From assembly GCA_039199225.1 (NCBI GenBank), contig JBCCSZ010000328.1, positions 1 to 8,611 of the forward strand: a DNA stretch of 8,611 bases, given 5' to 3'. Below the pieces are notes generated by a model. That model was given only the letters and a program-made list of their open reading frames with translations, did no database searches and was not told the DNA's origin. The DNA is from JBCCSZ01 sp039199225 (lineage in GTDB: Bacteria; Bacteroidota; Bacteroidia; Chitinophagales; Saprospiraceae). How positions within the stretch are numbered: the stretch's first letter is position 1; each line of letters opens with the position of its first letter. Both the position numbers and the translations under genes were made by a program. This document shows positions 5,281-8,611 of the stretch, in pieces.

Positions 5281-8200
5281 ATGTTGAAGCACTGCTGTAC
5301 TTTTCTACTCTTCGTTCTTTGTTGCAGCGCGACTGCCCATGCCCAACAATATTTTCCCATAAAGGTCAATAAGAAGTGGGGCTTGATCGATGCGGATGGA
5401 CAGGTCATTCTGCAGCCGGTCTACGATGCGATCGGCGAATTCAAAGAGTACGGCTATGCCACCATGCAGCGCGAAGGTCGCGTGGGAATGCTCAACCGCT
5501 TGGGCGAAGAAATCGTTCTTCCAAAATACGACGACATCAAAATTTTGGACTCGACCCTGGTAGCAGTGATGGATCAAGGAGAATGGCAGGTACTCAATCT
5601 CGAAGGAAAGTTGATCCTGAAAAAAGGCTACGAGCAGGTAAAAGTCTGGGATGGACGTTTTATCGGCTATCAAAAGAATCGCCTGTGGGGAATTTCGCAC
5701 AAGGATGGCAGCATCATCACCGAGCCAATCTACGATGAGATCGAATGGCTGTCGGAAAAGGCTTTTCTCGTCCGGAAAGGCAACGGCTTGGGGCTACTAT
5801 CTGAGGAAGGCGGCCAATTACTGAAAACCGACTGTGGAGAAATCATTCCTTTCAACACCGACCTTTTCTTCTTTAAGATCGAAAAGTCCTGGGGAATCTT
5901 CGAACGGCATTCGGGCATTGTCGTTCAGGCCGCGTACAATACGTTCCAGGTGATCTCCGGCAATTTCATCAAACTGTCCAAAGCAGGGGTCAATAACCTA
6001 TTTTCCGTTCAAAAAGGGCAGGTTGTGACCACCCAATCGTATGATAACTTCTATCCTTTTGGTCAGAGCAAAGCTCTTTGCAAGAAGAATAGACTTTTGG
6101 GACTTATCGATGAACAGGGAAACTTCACGCTTTCTGTCAAATACAATGAAATTCAAGTATACAGCGATTCCATTTACCGGGTTCGTTACAAAAATAAATG
6201 GGGACTTGTTGAAGCAGGAGATCGGCAGCAATCCGAATATGTCTATGATTACATTGCGCCTTCCGTTTATCCATACTGCGTAGTCAAGCGCGATTCGCTC
6301 TTCGGAGTGTTGAATGTCGATGGAAAAGAAGTCGTTCCGATCGAGTTTGACAACATTAAATTGTCGGAAGGCAAAGCGACGGCAAAGCAAGGGGAGTCGC
6401 TCAATTTGTATTATTTTGATAAGCGAGGAAATATCCAAGACGAGAATAAGTTCAAGAAGCATTTTACGATCACCATCGGAGGAAAAAGACGTCGCAATGG
6501 TCCGGTACGCCTCACTGATCTGGAGAACGACTACCTGCTGGATGACTTTGAATGGTTTTACTCCTCTCGAAAAGATAAATGGGGCCTTCGCCGCTTGGAC
6601 GATGGCTCTGTGCAAATAGAGCCTTCCTTTGATTGGATTCGCATTGAAAAATCACTTGGCTTTACGGTTGTCGGGATTGATAAGCGCGACTATTACGATT
6701 TTGAATGGACAAAGTACAGCTTTGAAATGGTCTATGGCTTTGTCAACAACTCGGTAGGACTTCTGGTCCACAAAGTCGACCTATGGGACATTCGAATCAG
6801 TGATTTTTTTGAAGGCTATCCGGTGGCTCGCTGCATTTTCAACAATGGTCGCCATGGGCTTATTTCCAAAAATGGAAAGATTCTGAAAAAGGACTATGCC
6901 TTTATTGGAAGCTTTAAAAACGGCTTGGCCCGAATGAGTACAAAAGGTCGATTATCCGGAAGTCTCAAAGATAAAAGCCGGGGACTCGGACGCTTACAAA
7001 CATACTTGACCTCCCTTTTCTCCCCCAACTTTATGACCGATTACACTTTGTACGACCAGGAGTTTAAGGAGGAAGCGGTTCTAACTTGTGAGGGTTGTGA
7101 GTGGGGCTACATCGATACAGCTGCCAACGTACTGGTGCAACCACAGTATTCTTTTGTCCGCGATTTCATCAATGAAGTTGGCATCGTGGAGTATGAAGGT
7201 AAGTGGGGAATGATCGATCACAACGGAGAGGACCTTATTCCTTGCGCTTATGATGAGCTGCACTTTTTGGAAAATACGGAAAACAAAATTGTTCGCGTCT
7301 ACAAGAAAAAGAAAAAGTACGGACTCATCGATACCACTGGTCAGGTCCGAGTCGACTTTAGTTACGATCAACTTGGCGCCTTCAATGACAACAGACTGGC
7401 TGTCAAGCGCAATGGCATGTGGGGCTTTGTAGATAAAAACGGCCGGGAGGTTGTGCCTTGCCGCTTCCGAAAAGTCAACAACTTCAGTGAAGGTATAGCA
7501 GCTGTTCAATTGAGTAGCAAATGGGGTTTTATCGATAAGCAAGGCGATGTGGTGTTGGATTTTGAGTACAGGCGTGCCGGCAATTTCAAAAACGGCTTGG
7601 CTTGGGTCTACACGGAAAAAGGGACGCATTTCATCGATACGGAGGGCCGTATGGTCATACCTTCTAAATTTCGAAAAGCCTTTGACTTTGAAGGCAACCT
7701 GGCTCGGGTGGTCGTAGATGGCAAATATGGCCTGATCGATCGCAAAGGAAAATTTGTCGTGGAGCCAATGTATACCGATATACAGCCCTTCAATGAATAT
7801 GGTTTGGCAGTAGCTCGCCTCAAAGGGCGCAATTCACGTTATGTACTGATCAATCAAGTTGGTATGAAAGTCACCAGCCGAAACTTCAAGGAGATTCGAC
7901 CTTTCAAAGAAGGACTGGCGGCTGTCAAATACAAAAATGGCTATGGCTTTATCAACTTCACCGGTAAGATTGTCATCCCCAGCCGCTATTCCAAAGTTTC
8001 GGATTTCTCTGAAGGCTACGCAGCCGTCCAAAAAAATGGTCAATGTGGCTACATCGACTTCCGGGGCAAAGAAGTGATCGACTTTCAATTTACCAAATGC
8101 CTCGACTTTTTCGACGGTAAGGCGGTGGTTTACAAGGGCTACAAACAAGGAGGAATCATAGACACCTCTGGTCATTTTGTCATCGAACCAAGTATCAACC

Positions 8201-8607
8201 GACTGTTCAGCTTCAAAGAGGGGCGTGGCCTGGTGCGCGATAGCAAATACCGCTTTTACTACATCACGGAAGCTGCTGAGATGCACGAGGGCTATTTTGA
8301 TAAGGCCAGTGATTTTCAACACGGTGTGGCTGTGGTACAGTCGGAAGGCAAATGGGGCATCATCAACCAAAGGGGCATCGCCATTATTCCTCCCAAATAC
8401 GATAAAATAGAAGACTTCAAGGAAGGATATGCCAAAGTGCGAATCAAAGGTTTCAGCGGCCTAACCAACCTACAGGGCGAGCTCATCGTCCAACCCGATT
8501 ACGAATACATCAGCTATGCTGGCGAGGGCCTATTCCGCGTTGAGCAAGGCGACAAAATCGGCTACTTCAACGAAGAAGGCAATTGGATTTGGGATTTGAA
8601 TGAGTAG
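5281..8607 (+). CDS. Large exported WG-repeat protein
   Basis: A complete 1108-residue protein. Residues 1-21 (...CCSATAHA, then QQ) form a signal peptide with a type I cleavage site, so it is exported; there is no lipobox of usual form, no later membrane segment and no obvious C-terminal sorting domain. The rest is almost entirely WG (KWGxID) repeats, about 29 units of a beta-rich motif like (K)WGfIDkxGxxviPxxYdxixxFxeGxAxVxx. Cores lie at residues 33, 68, 102, 136, 170, 204, 239, 273, 307, 341 and 376 (first array), 434, about 485 and 525 (irregular middle), and 608, 642, 680, 714, 748, 782, 816, 854, 888, 922, 957, 991, 1025, 1059 and 1093 (second array). The step is 34 residues with few exceptions. 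No enzyme domain is visible. WG-repeat proteins are generally of unknown function; a binding or scaffold role at the cell surface is inference. I chose ATG 5281 because it starts the signal peptide; there is no Shine-Dalgarno sequence. A separate promoter from DinB is likely but unproven. Confidence 0.92.
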   Translation: MLKHCCTFLLFVLCCSATAHAQQYFPIKVNKKWGLIDADGQVILQPVYDAIGEFKEYGYATMQREGRVGMLNRLGEEIVLPKYDDIKILDSTLVAVMDQGEWQVLNLEGKLILKKGYEQVKVWDGRFIGYQKNRLWGISHKDGSIITEPIYDEIEWLSEKAFLVRKGNGLGLLSEEGGQLLKTDCGEIIPFNTDLFFFKIEKSWGIFERHSGIVVQAAYNTFQVISGNFIKLSKAGVNNLFSVQKGQVVTTQSYDNFYPFGQSKALCKKNRLLGLIDEQGNFTLSVKYNEIQVYSDSIYRVRYKNKWGLVEAGDRQQSEYVYDYIAPSVYPYCVVKRDSLFGVLNVDGKEVVPIEFDNIKLSEGKATAKQGESLNLYYFDKRGNIQDENKFKKHFTITIGGKRRRNGPVRLTDLENDYLLDDFEWFYSSRKDKWGLRRLDDGSVQIEPSFDWIRIEKSLGFTVVGIDKRDYYDFEWTKYSFEMVYGFVNNSVGLLVHKVDLWDIRISDFFEGYPVARCIFNNGRHGLISKNGKILKKDYAFIGSFKNGLARMSTKGRLSGSLKDKSRGLGRLQTYLTSLFSPNFMTDYTLYDQEFKEEAVLTCEGCEWGYIDTAANVLVQPQYSFVRDFINEVGIVEYEGKWGMIDHNGEDLIPCAYDELHFLENTENKIVRVYKKKKKYGLIDTTGQVRVDFSYDQLGAFNDNRLAVKRNGMWGFVDKNGREVVPCRFRKVNNFSEGIAAVQLSSKWGFIDKQGDVVLDFEYRRAGNFKNGLAWVYTEKGTHFIDTEGRMVIPSKFRKAFDFEGNLARVVVDGKYGLIDRKGKFVVEPMYTDIQPFNEYGLAVARLKGRNSRYVLINQVGMKVTSRNFKEIRPFKEGLAAVKYKNGYGFINFTGKIVIPSRYSKVSDFSEGYAAVQKNGQCGYIDFRGKEVIDFQFTKCLDFFDGKAVVYKGYKQGGIIDTSGHFVIEPSINRLFSFKEGRGLVRDSKYRFYYITEAAEMHEGYFDKASDFQHGVAVVQSEGKWGIINQRGIAIIPPKYDKIEDFKEGYAKVRIKGFSGLTNLQGELIVQPDYEYISYAGEGLFRVEQGDKIGYFNEEGNWIWDLNE
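5371..6429 (+). repeat. First WG-repeat array (about 11 units of 34-35 residues)
   Basis: Within the WG protein, residues 31-383 hold eleven consecutive units whose cores recur every 34 or 35 residues (about 102 bp) without a larger insertion. Only some keep the literal WG (33, 136, 204, 307); others have VG, WQ, LG, FG or YY at the same place, so the array is recognised by spacing and by the following x-G turn. At DNA level the units have diverged widely, which points to old duplications rather than recent tandem amplification. Confidence 0.8.
7102..8604 (+). repeat. Second WG-repeat array (about 15 units), to the protein end
   Basis: Residues 608-1108 hold about fifteen units. They are closer to the family consensus than the first array: WGYID, WGMID, YGLID, WGFVD, WGFID, YGLID, YGFIN, CGYID, WGIIN. 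Most are preceded by F-x-x-G-x-A-x-V (for example FSEGIAAV, FKEGLAAV, FSEGYAAV, FKEGYAKV). Steps are 34 residues except at the third and eighth cores, where four extra residues sit just before the core, and at one 35-residue step. The last unit (IGYFNEEG, 1093-1100) is cut short and ends ...WIWDLNE. Confidence 0.8.
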
Positions 8608-8611
8608 GGGG

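Noticed and set aside
7303..7317. Purine run AAG-AAA repeats as a programmed frameshift or sequencing slippage site
   Set aside because: The frame continues correctly into the next WG unit (YGLID), so there is no sign of a frameshift; the run simply codes for five lysines.
7081..7629. 182-codon open frame on the - strand inside the WG-repeat gene
   Set aside because: This frame, and similar ones at 5998-6615 and 7834-8370, are shadows of the repeated WG codons; they are fully overlapped by the 1108-residue gene and resemble one another only because the repeats do.
5371..8604. Tandem DNA repeat or CRISPR-like array suggested by the 102-bp period
   Set aside because: The period exists in the protein; the DNA units are strongly diverged and continuous coding, without identical repeats or unique spacers.

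Overview
The window looks like ordinary chromosomal DNA from a member of the Bacteroidota. This rests on four things: two proteins with the 'signal peptide ending ...A/G then Q' style common in that phylum, a PD40-propeller/amidohydrolase fusion, a very large secreted WG-repeat protein, and starts without Shine-Dalgarno sequences but with one or two matches to the Bacteroidota -7 box (TAnnTTTG). A more exact placement (for example Saprospiria or Cytophagia) would be a guess. I see no mobile element, CRISPR array, RNA gene or phage gene.

Layout: (1) the last 26 codons of an unidentified + strand gene; (2) a secreted NTF2-like/DUF4440 protein on the - strand, convergent with gene 1 and sharing a possible terminator hairpin with it; (3) rimM, the 16S rRNA/30S maturation factor, on the + strand, divergent from gene 2 across only 50 bp and apparently starting at TTG; (4) a 1089-residue exported amidohydrolase on the - strand, with an N-terminal PD40/TolB-like propeller, whose stop lies 6 bp from the rimM stop; (5) a DinB-like metal-binding four-helix protein on the + strand, divergent from gene 4; (6) after a 205-bp gap, a complete 1108-residue exported WG-repeat protein that ends 4 bp before the window edge.

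Strand alternates + - + - + across the first five genes, so none of them can share an operon. Only DinB and the WG gene are co-directional, and the gap between them makes co-transcription uncertain. The genes do not form an obvious pathway: there is one housekeeping gene (rimM), one cytoplasmic DinB-fold protein of unknown role, and three envelope or secreted proteins (NTF2-like, amidohydrolase, WG).

I did not find a clear new multi-gene system. The points most worth a second look are the WG protein, whose 34-residue period is held over two long arrays with insertions at one recurring turn, and the amidohydrolase, whose active site keeps some metal-ligand motifs but lacks two expected ones.
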